From the NCBI GenBank assembly GCA_964528795.1, contig CAZGUY010000006.1:1-33263 (forward strand): a stretch of DNA of 33,263 nt, in the 5' to 3' direction. Source of the DNA: DATFJC01 sp964528795 (GTDB taxonomy: Bacteria > Patescibacteriota > Patescibacteriia > UBA2591 > UBA6264). The translations under genes and the position numbers were made by a program. Below are positions 21,194-29,884 of this stretch, one piece after another. Each line of letters opens with the position of its first letter. Positions within the stretch are counted from its first letter, which is position 1. The notes beneath the pieces were generated by a model. The model saw nothing but the letters and a program-made list of their open reading frames with translations, ran no database searches and had not been told where the DNA came from.

Positions 21194-22906
21194 TTACATC
21201 TCTTCAATAGTGTTGATTCCTAAAAGATCAAGGCCAGACTTTAAAACTTTAGCCACACAAGAAATAAAGATTAATCGAGCCTTTTTTAATTCTTTATTAT
21301 CTTGAATAACTCTATGTTTATGGTAAAACTCATTAAATTCATGACACAATTTTAAAAGGTAAGTACAAACATAAGTAGGATTAAATTCTTTTCTGGCCTT
21401 ATTTAAGGTGTCTGAAAAGGAAAAAATAGTTTTCAAGATTTGCTTTTCAGGATCACCAAGTTTGTCCCAATTAACATTATCATTTTTAATATCAGACGAA
21501 CTTTTTCTAAGAATTGATTTTATTCTAGCATAGGTATATAAAATATAAGGACCAGTATCGCCTTCAAAAGAAATAGATTCTTCTGGCTTAAAAGTAAATC
21601 TTTGTTTAGGAGTAAACTTTAAAAGATAAAACTTTAAAGCAGCTAAAGCTATGATATGAGCTCTTTTATTTAAATTGGACCCAGAAATATCCTTATTTCT
21701 TTTCTTAATTTCTTTTTTAGCTAATTTAGTCATATCTTTAACCAGCTCATCAGCTTCTACTACATTACCTTCTCTTGATTTCATTTTACCATCTGGTAAA
21801 TCAATCATTCCATATGAAAGATGATATAAATTTTTAAACCAATCAAAACCAAATTCTTTTAGTGTTTTAAAAAGAACCTTAAAATGATAATTTTGTTCTG
21901 AGCCAACCACATAAACAGATAGATCAGGTTGAAACTCCTCTTGTTTTATTTTAGCTAAACCTATGTCTTGAGTTATATAAACACTTGTACCATCTGGTCT
22001 TATAAGAACTTTTTTATCTAGATTGTACTGAGATAAATCAATTTCAACCGCCCCATCATCTCTTTTATAGCAATTACCCTTTTTAAGGGCTTTTTTAACT
22101 ATTTTTTTTCCTTGTTTGTAAATATTACTTTCCCAATACCATTTATCAAAAGAAATGCCTATATTTTTATAAGTTTTTTTAAAACCATCCATAGCCCACT
22201 TTTTCATTTTTTTCCATAAACTAATAGTCTCCTTATCTCCATTTTCCCATTTTGTAAGCATTTCCTGAGCCTCATTTAAAAGCTCTGGATTTTCTTCGGA
22301 TTTTTTATTAAATAAAACGTAATAGTCACCAACAAAATGATCTGGTTTTTGGTTTTTATCTTTTGGGGTCTCCCCTTTTCCCCATTTTTTATAAGCAAGC
22401 ATTGATTTGCAAATATGAACCCCGCGGTCATTAACTAGATTAGCTTTAATAGTATTATAACCTAATTTTTCAAAAATCTGACTCATTGACCAACCTAAGA
22501 AATTATTTCGCAAATGACCTAAATGTTGGGGTTTATTTGTATTAGGAGAAGAAAATTCAACAACTACATTTTTATTTAAAGAATCTTTTTGACCAAAATC
22601 TTTACCCTTATCTATAACTTCACTGCAAACTTCTTTAAACCAATCTGTATTAAGATAAAAATTAACATAAGGTCCGGCGCTTTCTACTTTCTCAATTAAT
22701 TTATCTGTTTTAATATTTTTAACAATTTTTTGAGCAATATTTTTAGGATTTTCTCCTATCTCTTTTCCAGCTTTAAAACAAGAAATACACACATCCCCCA
22801 TTTTTTCCTTAGGAGGAAGTTCAATTTCAAAAATAAAATCAGAAGGTAAGCCTCCCGCCTTCTGACAAATACTAGAAATATATTTTTTAGTTTGAGAAAC
22901 AGTCAT
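21194..22906 (-). CDS. argS: Arginyl-tRNA synthetase
   Basis: Class I synthetase charging tRNA-Arg. The 570-aa length is normal. The N-terminal Arg-specific domain precedes VVVEFSSPNTNKPQHLGHLRNNFLG, whose HLGH (128-131) is the HIGH motif. KMSKS is represented by LPDGKMKSREGNVV, a variant common in ArgRS, which often has a degenerate motif. The C-terminal anticodon-binding (DALR-like) domain includes GPYILYTYARIKSILRKS and ends LLGINTIEEM. The start MTVSQTKKYI is the first Met. It lies 14 nt downstream of gapA. Confidence 0.96.
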   Translation of the reverse strand: MTVSQTKKYISSICQKAGGLPSDFIFEIELPPKEKMGDVCISCFKAGKEIGENPKNIAQKIVKNIKTDKLIEKVESAGPYVNFYLNTDWFKEVCSEVIDKGKDFGQKDSLNKNVVVEFSSPNTNKPQHLGHLRNNFLGWSMSQIFEKLGYNTIKANLVNDRGVHICKSMLAYKKWGKGETPKDKNQKPDHFVGDYYVLFNKKSEENPELLNEAQEMLTKWENGDKETISLWKKMKKWAMDGFKKTYKNIGISFDKWYWESNIYKQGKKIVKKALKKGNCYKRDDGAVEIDLSQYNLDKKVLIRPDGTSVYITQDIGLAKIKQEEFQPDLSVYVVGSEQNYHFKVLFKTLKEFGFDWFKNLYHLSYGMIDLPDGKMKSREGNVVEADELVKDMTKLAKKEIKKRNKDISGSNLNKRAHIIALAALKFYLLKFTPKQRFTFKPEESISFEGDTGPYILYTYARIKSILRKSSSDIKNDNVNWDKLGDPEKQILKTIFSFSDTLNKARKEFNPTYVCTYLLKLCHEFNEFYHKHRVIQDNKELKKARLIFISCVAKVLKSGLDLLGINTIEEM

Positions 22907-22920
22907 TTGAAAAGTTTAAA

Positions 22921-23922
22921 TTACTTTTTTGAAACAATATATTCAGCTAAGTCCCTCATTCGGCATGAATAACCATACTCATTGTCATACCAAATAAACA
23001 TTTTAACTTTTCCTTTAGTAACATGAGTAAATCCTAAGTCTACTATAGCAGAATGTGGATTTTCTATATAATCAGTTGAAACCAAAGGATCTTTTTCTAC
23101 GCCTAAAATCCCCTTTAAATCATTTTGTGATTTTTCTTTAAATACTTGATTGATTTCTTTAGCATTAACTTGAGCTTCTAAATCAACTACCAAATCAACC
23201 AAAGATACGTCAGGGGTTGGTACTCTTATTGCTCTTCCATGAAGTTTTCCTTTTAACCCGGGAACAACCTCAACAACTGATTGAGAAGCTCCTGTTGTAG
23301 TAGGAACTAAGTTAACAGCTGCTGCCCTAGCTCTTCTTAAATCCTTTTTATTGGGACCATCTAAAATATTTTGGCTTGTAGTATAAGAATGAATAGTAGT
23401 AAAAAGACCACTTTTCATACCAAATTCATCATTTAACACTTTCGCAACTGGGGCAAGACAATTTGTAGTACAAGAAGCATTTGAAATAATGTTTTGGTCT
23501 GGTTTGTAATCTTTTTCATTAACCCCTAATACAAAAGTTGGGATGCTTTTTGATTTTGGAGGGGCAGAAATAATTACCTTTTTAGCTCCTGCGTTAATAT
23601 GTTTTATAGCATCTTCTTTTTTTCTAAAAACACCAGTACACTCAAAAACAACATCAACATCTAGCTTGTCCCATGGTAAACTCCCAGGATCTTTTTTGGA
23701 AAATACTGGAATCTCTTTTCCGTTAATAATTAAATGTTCATCATCAAAAGAAACTGATTTTTCAAATTTCCTGTAAACAGAATCATATTGCAAAAGATGG
23801 GCTAAAGTTTTATTATCTGTTAAATCATTTATGGCAACAACTTTAAGCTTTTTAGAATCCATCAAAGCTCTAAAAGCTCCTCTACCTATTCTCCCAAAAC
23901 CATTAATTGCTATTTTAGTCAT
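22921..23922 (-). CDS. gapA: Glyceraldehyde-3-phosphate dehydrogenase
   Basis: NAD(P)-dependent glycolytic enzyme oxidising and phosphorylating G3P to 1,3-bisphosphoglycerate. The 333-aa protein starts MTKIAINGFGRIGRGAFRAL, has Asp33 at the end of beta-2 (INDLTD), suggesting NAD+ preference, and the active-site SNASCTTNCLAPV with nucleophile Cys151. WYDNEYGYS near the C-terminus is standard. With acylphosphatase and PEP synthase, this gives partial lower glycolysis/gluconeogenesis in the window. No Shine-Dalgarno is seen. Confidence 0.97.
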   Translation of the reverse strand: MTKIAINGFGRIGRGAFRALMDSKKLKVVAINDLTDNKTLAHLLQYDSVYRKFEKSVSFDDEHLIINGKEIPVFSKKDPGSLPWDKLDVDVVFECTGVFRKKEDAIKHINAGAKKVIISAPPKSKSIPTFVLGVNEKDYKPDQNIISNASCTTNCLAPVAKVLNDEFGMKSGLFTTIHSYTTSQNILDGPNKKDLRRARAAAVNLVPTTTGASQSVVEVVPGLKGKLHGRAIRVPTPDVSLVDLVVDLEAQVNAKEINQVFKEKSQNDLKGILGVEKDPLVSTDYIENPHSAIVDLGFTHVTKGKVKMFIWYDNEYGYSCRMRDLAEYIVSKK

Positions 23923-23939
23923 AAAATATAAAATTAGAT

Positions 23940-24560
23940 TTATTTAATTTTATTAGCTAAGCTTAAACCAAATTGGTAAGCTGCTTCTGGACCATTACCA
24001 GTTACAAGGTTACCATCTACAACTACCGCCTTATCAACAAAGTTTGCTCCATTTTCTTTTAAAAGTTCAATAGCTGACTTATCAGCTACACTTGACCAAA
24101 CTGTTGCCTTTTTATCTTTTAAAACACCAGCTTTAGCTAAAATTGTTGGAGCAATACAAACTGCCCCGACTACTTTATTTAAATTTGTAGCCTTTTTAAT
24201 GATTTGCAAAGCAGGTTCATTGTTTTGATAAACAGCAGCTCCTGGTCCGCCAATAAAAACTATTGCTTCATAATCAGCTACATTTAAATCTTTAAGTAAT
24301 AAATCTACTTCTAATTTTTTACCTAATTTACCAGTGGCTGTTTTAGAAGTAGAAGCTGTTTTAATATTAATATCTTTTTTTAAAAGAGCATCTTTAGTGT
24401 CTTTATATTCTTTATCTTGAAAACCGGTTGGGGCTACGATTAAAACAGCTTGTTTTTTATTTTTCATAGAAATATTTTGATTATTATTTTTTTTAGCACA
24501 ACCAGTTAAAAATAAGCAAAAAACTAAACTTATTAATAAAAAACGTTTTATCATTTTCAT
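23940..24560 (-). CDS. DJ-1/PfpI-family lipoprotein
   Basis: A 206-aa protein with a lipoprotein signal (KRFLLISLVFCLFLTGC, lipid-modified Cys21) followed by a polar linker and a DJ-1/PfpI domain. The domain has QAVLIVAPTGFQDKEY, IVFIGGPGAAVY, and the nucleophile elbow GAVCIAPTILAKAGVL with Cys135, then TVW and NLVTGNGPEAAYQFG. The VCxAP elbow and GG-PGA strand match the family, whose members include chaperones, glyoxalase-like and protease-like enzymes. A secreted, membrane-tethered DJ-1 is less usual than a cytosolic one. It sits 5 nt after the PSP1 gene in the rpsB transcript. Confidence 0.85.
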   Translation of the reverse strand: MKMIKRFLLISLVFCLFLTGCAKKNNNQNISMKNKKQAVLIVAPTGFQDKEYKDTKDALLKKDINIKTASTSKTATGKLGKKLEVDLLLKDLNVADYEAIVFIGGPGAAVYQNNEPALQIIKKATNLNKVVGAVCIAPTILAKAGVLKDKKATVWSSVADKSAIELLKENGANFVDKAVVVDGNLVTGNGPEAAYQFGLSLANKIK

Positions 24561-24565
24561 AAAAC

Positions 24566-25387
24566 TTATTGCTTAATATCATCTAAATCTACCTCCACCC
24601 CCATTTCATTCTTACTATTTTTCCTTTTAATAACAACTTTTTCATTTAAAAGTCTCCAATCTACTACCCTGCCCTTGCCTTTACTCGTTTTTACTTTACT
24701 CCCCATAGGGGGAAACTTTTTAATAAGATCTTTGTAAGCCTCTTCCTCGTACAAAAGACAACATTTAAGTCGTCCACAAAGACCAGTTAATCTTTCTGGT
24801 CCTCGGTGGGAAAGTTTTTGGTTTTTAATAGCTTCCGTAGTAACGCTTTTTATATCATCTAAAAACTGAGCACAACAAACTTTTCTACCACAAGGGCCAA
24901 CTCCACCTAAAGCCTTAGCTACTTGTCTTACACCAACTTGGTGCATTCTTATAGACTTGTGAAATATACCAGCTAGATCTTTAACTACTTGTCTAAAATC
25001 AACTCTTTTGGGAGCAGTAAAAGCAAAAGTTATCCTACCACCATCAAATGAAAGTAGAGCATCTATTATTTTTATTGGTAAATCATGTTTTTCAGCCACT
25101 TCTTGCGATTTCTTTTTTGCCTTTTTCTTAAAATCAGAATTATTTTTTTCTTTCCATTCTTTTATATCTCTTTTATTAGCCTTTCTTAGGATAAAGCCAT
25201 CTGTTTCTTCCTCTTGTATTTCTTCTACCTTTGAAATTGTTCCTAAATCTATACCTAGACTTGTCCTTACGATTACTTTAGTACCTGGTTCAAAGTCACC
25301 CATTTCTAATGGCTTTTTGCCTCTTTTTTTGCAAGCTCTAATTGGTTGAGAATCCCAAGGAGCTATTTTAATATAAGCTACAATCAT
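24566..25387 (-). CDS. PSP1 domain protein (RicT/YaaT-like)
   Basis: A 273-aa cytosolic protein of the PSP1 C-terminal domain family. Basic N-terminal beta strands (VIVRTSLGIDLGTISKVEE) lead to the conserved cysteine-rich core: GVGPCGRKVCCAQFLDDI and ERLTGLCGRLKCCLLYEEEAY, with CGRxxCC appearing twice. In Bacillus, RicT (YaaT) forms the Y-complex with RicA and RicF, binds Fe-S clusters and promotes RNase Y-dependent mRNA processing. RicA and RicF are not present, and the sole RNase in the window is RNase J, so the partner is open. The ATG overlaps the tsf stop by 4 nt (ATGA), indicating coupling with EF-Ts. Confidence 0.9.
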   Translation of the reverse strand: MIVAYIKIAPWDSQPIRACKKRGKKPLEMGDFEPGTKVIVRTSLGIDLGTISKVEEIQEEETDGFILRKANKRDIKEWKEKNNSDFKKKAKKKSQEVAEKHDLPIKIIDALLSFDGGRITFAFTAPKRVDFRQVVKDLAGIFHKSIRMHQVGVRQVAKALGGVGPCGRKVCCAQFLDDIKSVTTEAIKNQKLSHRGPERLTGLCGRLKCCLLYEEEAYKDLIKKFPPMGSKVKTSKGKGRVVDWRLLNEKVVIKRKNSKNEMGVEVDLDDIKQ

Positions 25388-25962
25388 AGTTCAAATCTGG
25401 TAAATTCTTCTATTTGGATATTTTCTCCTATAGAGGAAATTTTTCTTTTTAATAATTGCTTTATTGTAATATCATCATTTTTAATAAAATCTTGCCTTAA
25501 AAGACAATTTTTATCATAAAATTTTTCTAATTTTCCATTAATAATTTTATCAACAATATCATCAGACTTATCTTCACTTATTTCATTTTTATACACTTCT
25601 TTTTCTTTTTCTTTAGTTTTCTCTGGAACCTCATCTTTAGAAATCCATTTAGGATCTGTAGCTGCTACTTGCATAGCTAAGTCATGAGCTAATTCTTTAA
25701 ACTCATCTGTTTTAGCTACAAAGTCAGTTTCACATACTAATTTTACCAAAACTCCTATTTTACCATTAGCATGAACATAACTCCCTATTCGACCATCATT
25801 AGTAGCACGAGATTTTTTGGATTCTACAATTTTTTGTCCCTTTTTCCTTAAAATTTCTAAAGCTTTTTCAATATCACCATCAGCTTCTTTTAGAGCTTTT
25901 TGACAATTTAGGACACCTACTCCTGTTTTTTCTCTTAATTTTTTTATCTTTTCTTGATTCAT
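25384..25962 (-). CDS. tsf: Elongation factor Ts
   Basis: Nucleotide exchange factor for EF-Tu. The 192-aa protein starts with the UBA-like domain (IKKLREKTGVGVLNCQKALKEADGDIEKALEILRKKG) and continues into the core with NGRIGSYVHANGKIGVLVKLVCETDFVAKTDEFKELAHDLAMQVAATDP, containing the TDFV motif that inserts into EF-Tu. It is shorter than the E. coli protein (283 aa), lacking the second half of the core as in many short bacterial EF-Ts. It ends in TGA overlapping the PSP1 start. Confidence 0.96.
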   Translation of the reverse strand: MNQEKIKKLREKTGVGVLNCQKALKEADGDIEKALEILRKKGQKIVESKKSRATNDGRIGSYVHANGKIGVLVKLVCETDFVAKTDEFKELAHDLAMQVAATDPKWISKDEVPEKTKEKEKEVYKNEISEDKSDDIVDKIINGKLEKFYDKNCLLRQDFIKNDDITIKQLLKRKISSIGENIQIEEFTRFEL

Positions 25963-25997
25963 AAACTAATTCTTTTATTAGATTATTTAATTAATTG

Positions 25998-26666
25998 CTA
26001 CTCACCTTTTAAAATAGTTTTTGTAACCTCATCAATGGTTTTAGTGGAGTCATTGTTACAAGGAACAGGATAATCAACTAAATCAGGATTTTCATCGGTG
26101 TTAATAAGGGCAACTACTGGAATATCTTCTTTTCTAGCTTCTTTTAAAGCAATATCTTCGTCTACAGTGTCAACAATATATAAAATATCAGGTACTTCTT
26201 TCAAATTCTTAATACCGCCTACTAAACTTTTTAATTTTTTAAGCTCTTTTTCAAAATCAACCTGTTCTTTTTTGGTATACTTGTCCCATTTACCCTTTTT
26301 CTTATTTTCTTTCATTGTGTTGAACTTTTTAATTAACTTCTTTACAGTTTTAAAATTGGTAATCATTCCCCCTAGCCATCTTTCATTAATATAAGGAATA
26401 TCTAATTCTTCGCCATATTTTTGAACAACCTCTTTTGCTCCCGGCTTAGTACCTACTAACAAAATGGTCTTATCTTCTTTAGTTGATTTTTGAATAAAAT
26501 CACGAGCTTCTTTTAAAAGCTTTCTTGTTTTTGATAAATCAATTACATGAATAGTATTTTTTTTGCCAGAAATAAATTTACTCATTTCAGGAAAACGACG
26601 ATAAGTTTCATGACCTAAATGAGCACCTATTTTGGCTAAATCAGTTAACGATGGAATATTTGTCAT
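25998..26666 (-). CDS. rpsB: Ribosomal protein uS2
   Basis: 30S subunit protein, 222 aa. It starts MTNIPSLTDLAKIGAHLGH and has RRFPEMSKFISGKKNTIHVIDLSKT, ILLVGTKPGAKEVVQKYGEE, YINERWLGGMITNFKT and VPDILYIVDTVDEDIALKEARKEDIPVVALINTDENPDLVDYPVPCNND, all normal for the family. It is the first gene of the long run ending in pyrH, with a promoter just upstream. No Shine-Dalgarno is visible before the ATG. The rpsB-tsf order is universal in bacteria. Confidence 0.97.
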   Translation of the reverse strand: MTNIPSLTDLAKIGAHLGHETYRRFPEMSKFISGKKNTIHVIDLSKTRKLLKEARDFIQKSTKEDKTILLVGTKPGAKEVVQKYGEELDIPYINERWLGGMITNFKTVKKLIKKFNTMKENKKKGKWDKYTKKEQVDFEKELKKLKSLVGGIKNLKEVPDILYIVDTVDEDIALKEARKEDIPVVALINTDENPDLVDYPVPCNNDSTKTIDEVTKTILKGE

Positions 26667-26700
26667 AATTTTAATTATTAATTTTTTACTTACTTAATTT

Positions 26701-26735
26701 ATTATAATGATATTAAAAATAAAAATATTTGTCAA
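26701..26735 (-). promoter_or_regulatory. Promoter of the rpsB-tsf operon
   Basis: On the minus strand, perfect TTGACA (26730-26735) is followed 17 nt later by TATCAT (26707-26712), with a perfect TATAAT 6 nt further on (26701-26706). It lies about 40-60 nt upstream of the rpsB ATG. Confidence 0.65.
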
Positions 26736-26750
26736 AAAAATTTTAGGTTG

Positions 26751-28361
26751 TTATCGGTTGTTTAAAACTTTTTGAAAATTTAAAAGTTTTTGATCTTGAG
26801 GGTGGTAAGTTAGGCCCTGGTTTAAAAAGTTACTTGCTTTTTGAAAACTGCTCTCTTTAATATAAAGCTCAACTAAATTTTGATAAGCCAAAATATAATT
26901 ATTTAACATTATGCTTTTTTTATAATATTCAATAGCTTTTTCTTTTTGGTCTTGATTTTGGTATATAACAGCCAGGTTATTGTAGGCAGGCGCATAACCT
27001 TGACCAGGAGCCTTGTTAAGAGCAGCTAAAAATTCATTTTGGGCTTTTGAAAAAATCTTATTTCTAAAATATGCAACTCCCAAATTATTATGCAATAAAA
27101 AACTATCAGGTTCATATTTTAAATCATGCTTATAAAGAAAAATAGGATTTTGCCATTGATTATTCCGAATCACAGTTAAGCCAGACCAATACAAAAATAA
27201 TGCTATTATTAAAAACATTAATCCTATTTTAATTTTTTTATCTTTTAACCTTAAAAATAATTTTTGAAATAATAAAGCTAAAAGACTTAAAAAGCCAACC
27301 ATTGAAAAAATGACCCAATGCTCTCTTAAAGTAGCTGTTAAAGTAGGAAAAATATTTAAAAACGGCAAAAGACCTATAAAAAACCAACCCATAAAAAACA
27401 AAGCATATTTTGAAAATTTTAAAACTTTTAAAATACCATAAATAATTAATCCAAGAATTGGTAAACCTAGTATAAAATAAGGGCTTAAAATACTTCTTTC
27501 AACAAATAAATATTCCATATGCAGATTAAATGGAAAAACAATTTTTACAATATAGGTCAAAAGTATTCTGGGTAGTGTTATTATTCTCTCCCATAAGCTA
27601 GCTTTTGCAATTGTAGAAAGAGATCCTATTTTACTTGAACCAATAATTAAAAACCTAAAAATGGTATAAAGAAAACTCAAAAATAATAAAGGGGAAAGCT
27701 GTAATATATAAAATTTAATTTGCTTTCTTTTAAAAATGATTAAAAAGATTCCTACAATAAGGGGTAAAATTACAGCACTTTCCTTAGATAAGAGAGCTAG
27801 CACAAACATTAGAATACTTCCTATATAATATATTATTTTTTTAGTTTGAATTTTTGTTTTTAAAGATTTTAAAAATAATAAAAAGCTAGCTAAAGAAAAA
27901 AGTAATAAAAATATATCAGCTCTACCTGATATATAAGTAATTGCTTCTGTGTTCAAGGGGTGGATTCCGAATCCCAAAACTAGAAAATAAACAATTCGTT
28001 TTTCAATCCCTAAATTTAAAAGCAAGAAAAATAAAACAACCAAAGCAATTAAAAATAAAAATATACTAGAAATGTGAAAACCTAATGGATTCAACCCCCA
28101 TACCTTATAATCTAGAGCAAAAGAAAGAGCATTAATAGGACGATAAAAACTATTAGCTTTTAACTTAGCCCCCCATATACCTCGACTAAACAAATCTTTT
28201 ACACTAACTTGATTTTGTATAAATTGATTTGACTCTATAATCACTTCGTCATCCCAAACAAAAGGATTGTCTAGAGTATTAATATAAACTAAGATAACCA
28301 CCAAGACTATAAAGGATAAAATTAAAAAATCTCTTGTTTTCAAGGGTTTTTTATAAAACAT
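26751..28361 (-). CDS. GT-C type membrane protein with TPR repeats (TMTC/DUF1736-like)
   Basis: A 536-aa polytopic membrane protein with about 9-11 hydrophobic segments in residues 10-410 and TPR repeats at the C-terminus (LHNNLGVAYFRNKIFSKAQNEFLAAL, APAYNNLAVIYQNQDQKEKAIEYYKKSI, LAYQNLVELYIKESSFQKASNFL). The first extracytoplasmic loop has NPFVWDDEVIIESN, carrying an acidic pair (WDDE) typical of GT-C enzymes, and SFYRPINALSFALDYKVWGLNPLGFH, the signature of the TMTC/DUF1736 family. Eukaryotic TMTCs are O-mannosyltransferases; bacterial members are probably lipid-sugar dependent glycosyltransferases of the cell envelope. It is divergent from rpmE with its own short upstream region. Confidence 0.85.
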   Translation of the reverse strand: MFYKKPLKTRDFLILSFIVLVVILVYINTLDNPFVWDDEVIIESNQFIQNQVSVKDLFSRGIWGAKLKANSFYRPINALSFALDYKVWGLNPLGFHISSIFLFLIALVVLFFLLLNLGIEKRIVYFLVLGFGIHPLNTEAITYISGRADIFLLLFSLASFLLFLKSLKTKIQTKKIIYYIGSILMFVLALLSKESAVILPLIVGIFLIIFKRKQIKFYILQLSPLLFLSFLYTIFRFLIIGSSKIGSLSTIAKASLWERIITLPRILLTYIVKIVFPFNLHMEYLFVERSILSPYFILGLPILGLIIYGILKVLKFSKYALFFMGWFFIGLLPFLNIFPTLTATLREHWVIFSMVGFLSLLALLFQKLFLRLKDKKIKIGLMFLIIALFLYWSGLTVIRNNQWQNPIFLYKHDLKYEPDSFLLHNNLGVAYFRNKIFSKAQNEFLAALNKAPGQGYAPAYNNLAVIYQNQDQKEKAIEYYKKSIMLNNYILAYQNLVELYIKESSFQKASNFLNQGLTYHPQDQKLLNFQKVLNNR

Positions 28362-28400
28362 ATATTTAAATTATAAAACAATCAGGCTAAAAGTAAATAC

Positions 28401-28428
28401 TTGCAAAAAAATAAAATTTTGCTATAAT
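28401..28428 (+). promoter_or_regulatory. Promoter of rpmE-prfA
   Basis: TTGCAA (28401-28406) and perfect TATAAT (28423-28428) are 16 nt apart. The 5' UTR would be about 47 nt. No Shine-Dalgarno precedes the rpmE ATG. Confidence 0.75.
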
Positions 28429-28481
28429 ATTATCTAGACTTAATAAATAAAATTAATAAATATAAAAAGAAACATATTGTT

Positions 28482-28805
28482 ATGAAAAAAGATATTCACC
28501 CAAATTATGAAAAAAAGGCAAAAATTAAATGTGCTTGTGGAGCAGCCTACACTGTTGGTTCTACTAAAAAGAATATGAGCGTAGAAATTTGTGCTCAGTG
28601 TCATCCTTTTTACACTGGTAAACAAAAATATGTAGATAGTGCAGGTAGAGTTAAAAGATTTGAACAGCGTCTACAAAAAACAGATGCTAAGAAAAAAGAA
28701 CAAGACAAAGATAAAGACAACGAAAATGAGGATAAGAAGAAAAATAAAGATAACAAGGACAAAGAAAAAACATTTAAAAATGTTAAAAATATACCAAAAA
28801 AATAA
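28482..28805 (+). CDS. rpmE: Ribosomal protein bL31, zinc-binding, with charged C-terminal tail
   Basis: 50S protein bridging the subunits. Residues 1-68 are a normal C+ type bL31: MKKDIHPNY start, zinc ligands Cys17, Cys19, Cys37 and Cys40 (KCACGAAYTV, EICAQCHPFYTGKQ), and the RVKRFEQR end. Residues 69-107 form an extra tail of Lys, Asp, Glu and Asn (KKKEQDKDKDNENEDKKKN). Typical bL31 is 65-90 aa, so 107 aa is long. It is followed by prfA only 5 nt later, so they are co-transcribed. The tail parallels the N-terminal tract of bL12. Confidence 0.95.
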   Translation: MKKDIHPNYEKKAKIKCACGAAYTVGSTKKNMSVEICAQCHPFYTGKQKYVDSAGRVKRFEQRLQKTDAKKKEQDKDKDNENEDKKKNKDNKDKEKTFKNVKNIPKK

Positions 28806-28810
28806 AGTCC

Positions 28811-29884
28811 ATGAGTTCCAAAAAAAACATTCAAGAATTACGCCAAAAATTAGAAAAACTGGAATCTAAACTTAAAGATCCTTCTGTTTATAATACCCCA
28901 GCAAAATTAAAAGAAGTTTCTCAAGAATACAATCAAACCAAAGATAAATTAAGAAACCTTGAAGGCTTAAAAGAAATAGAAAAGAAAATCAAATCTACTA
29001 AAAAAATGATTGATGATGAAACAGACCCTGATATGATTAGTATGGCTGAAAAGGAGTTAGAAAAGCTTCAGTCCCAAAAGCAAAAAATAAAAGAAAAAAT
29101 ACAAAAAGAAAGACGCCAAGACTCTGAACTAGACAAAAAAAACGTAATTATAGAAATAAGATCTGGGGCTGGTGGAGATGAATCCACCCTTTTTGCTAAA
29201 GATCTTTTTAGAATGTATTCTAGATTTGCTGAAGAAAAAAACTGGAAGTCCAAGATTATAAGCTCTAACCAAACTAATATTGGAGGTTTTAAAGAAATTA
29301 TTTTTGAAGTTAAAGGTAAAGGAGCATATGCTCTTTTGAAAAACGAAAGCGGTGTTCATAGAGTACAAAGAGTTCCAGAAACAGAAAAAAGCGGCCGAGT
29401 CCATACATCAGCCGCCTCAGTTGTAGTTTTGCCAAAGGCAAAACCAGTTGATATTAAAATTAATCCTAATAATTTGAAAATAGATACTTTTCGATCCTCT
29501 GGTCCAGGCGGACAAAATCTCCAAAAAAACGATACCGCTGTTAGAATTACTCACCTCCCAACCGAAATGGTTGTTTCTTGCCAAGACGAACGTTCTCAAC
29601 CCCAAAACAAAGAAAAGGCAATGGAGATTTTAAGATCTCGCCTTTTAGCAAAAAAGCAAAAAGAAAAAAGAGAAAAACGCGAAAAAAAACGTCTTTCTCA
29701 TATTAAAAGTGGAGATCGTTCAGAAAAAATAAGAACTTATAATTTCCCTCAAAATAGAGTTACTGATCATCGCATTAATAAATCATGGCATAATTTAGAA
29801 TCTATTCTAGATGGCAACCTACACACTGTAGTAGATAAACTTAGAGAGGCTGAGCTAGCTCAACAAAATGAATATTTAGATTAA
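28811..29884 (+). CDS. prfA: Peptide chain release factor 1
   Basis: Class I release factor that reads UAA and UAG. The 357-aa protein has the N-terminal helical domain, then VIIEIRSGAGGDESTLFAKDLFRMY, the codon-recognition PxT motif as PET (189-191, in RVQRVPETEKSGRVHTS) and the catalytic GGQ at 233-235 (SSGPGGQNLQKNDTAV). RF2 would have SPF instead of PxT, so RF1 is clear. Residues just after GGQ (NLQKND) differ from the common HVNxTD. The C-terminal LPTEMVVSCQDERSQPQNKEKAM and KIRTYNFPQNRVTDHRI are standard. Some genomes place prmC next to prfA; here the next gene is on the opposite strand, its stop overlapping this stop by 3 nt. Confidence 0.97.
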   Translation: MSSKKNIQELRQKLEKLESKLKDPSVYNTPAKLKEVSQEYNQTKDKLRNLEGLKEIEKKIKSTKKMIDDETDPDMISMAEKELEKLQSQKQKIKEKIQKERRQDSELDKKNVIIEIRSGAGGDESTLFAKDLFRMYSRFAEEKNWKSKIISSNQTNIGGFKEIIFEVKGKGAYALLKNESGVHRVQRVPETEKSGRVHTSAASVVVLPKAKPVDIKINPNNLKIDTFRSSGPGGQNLQKNDTAVRITHLPTEMVVSCQDERSQPQNKEKAMEILRSRLLAKKQKEKREKREKKRLSHIKSGDRSEKIRTYNFPQNRVTDHRINKSWHNLESILDGNLHTVVDKLREAELAQQNEYLD

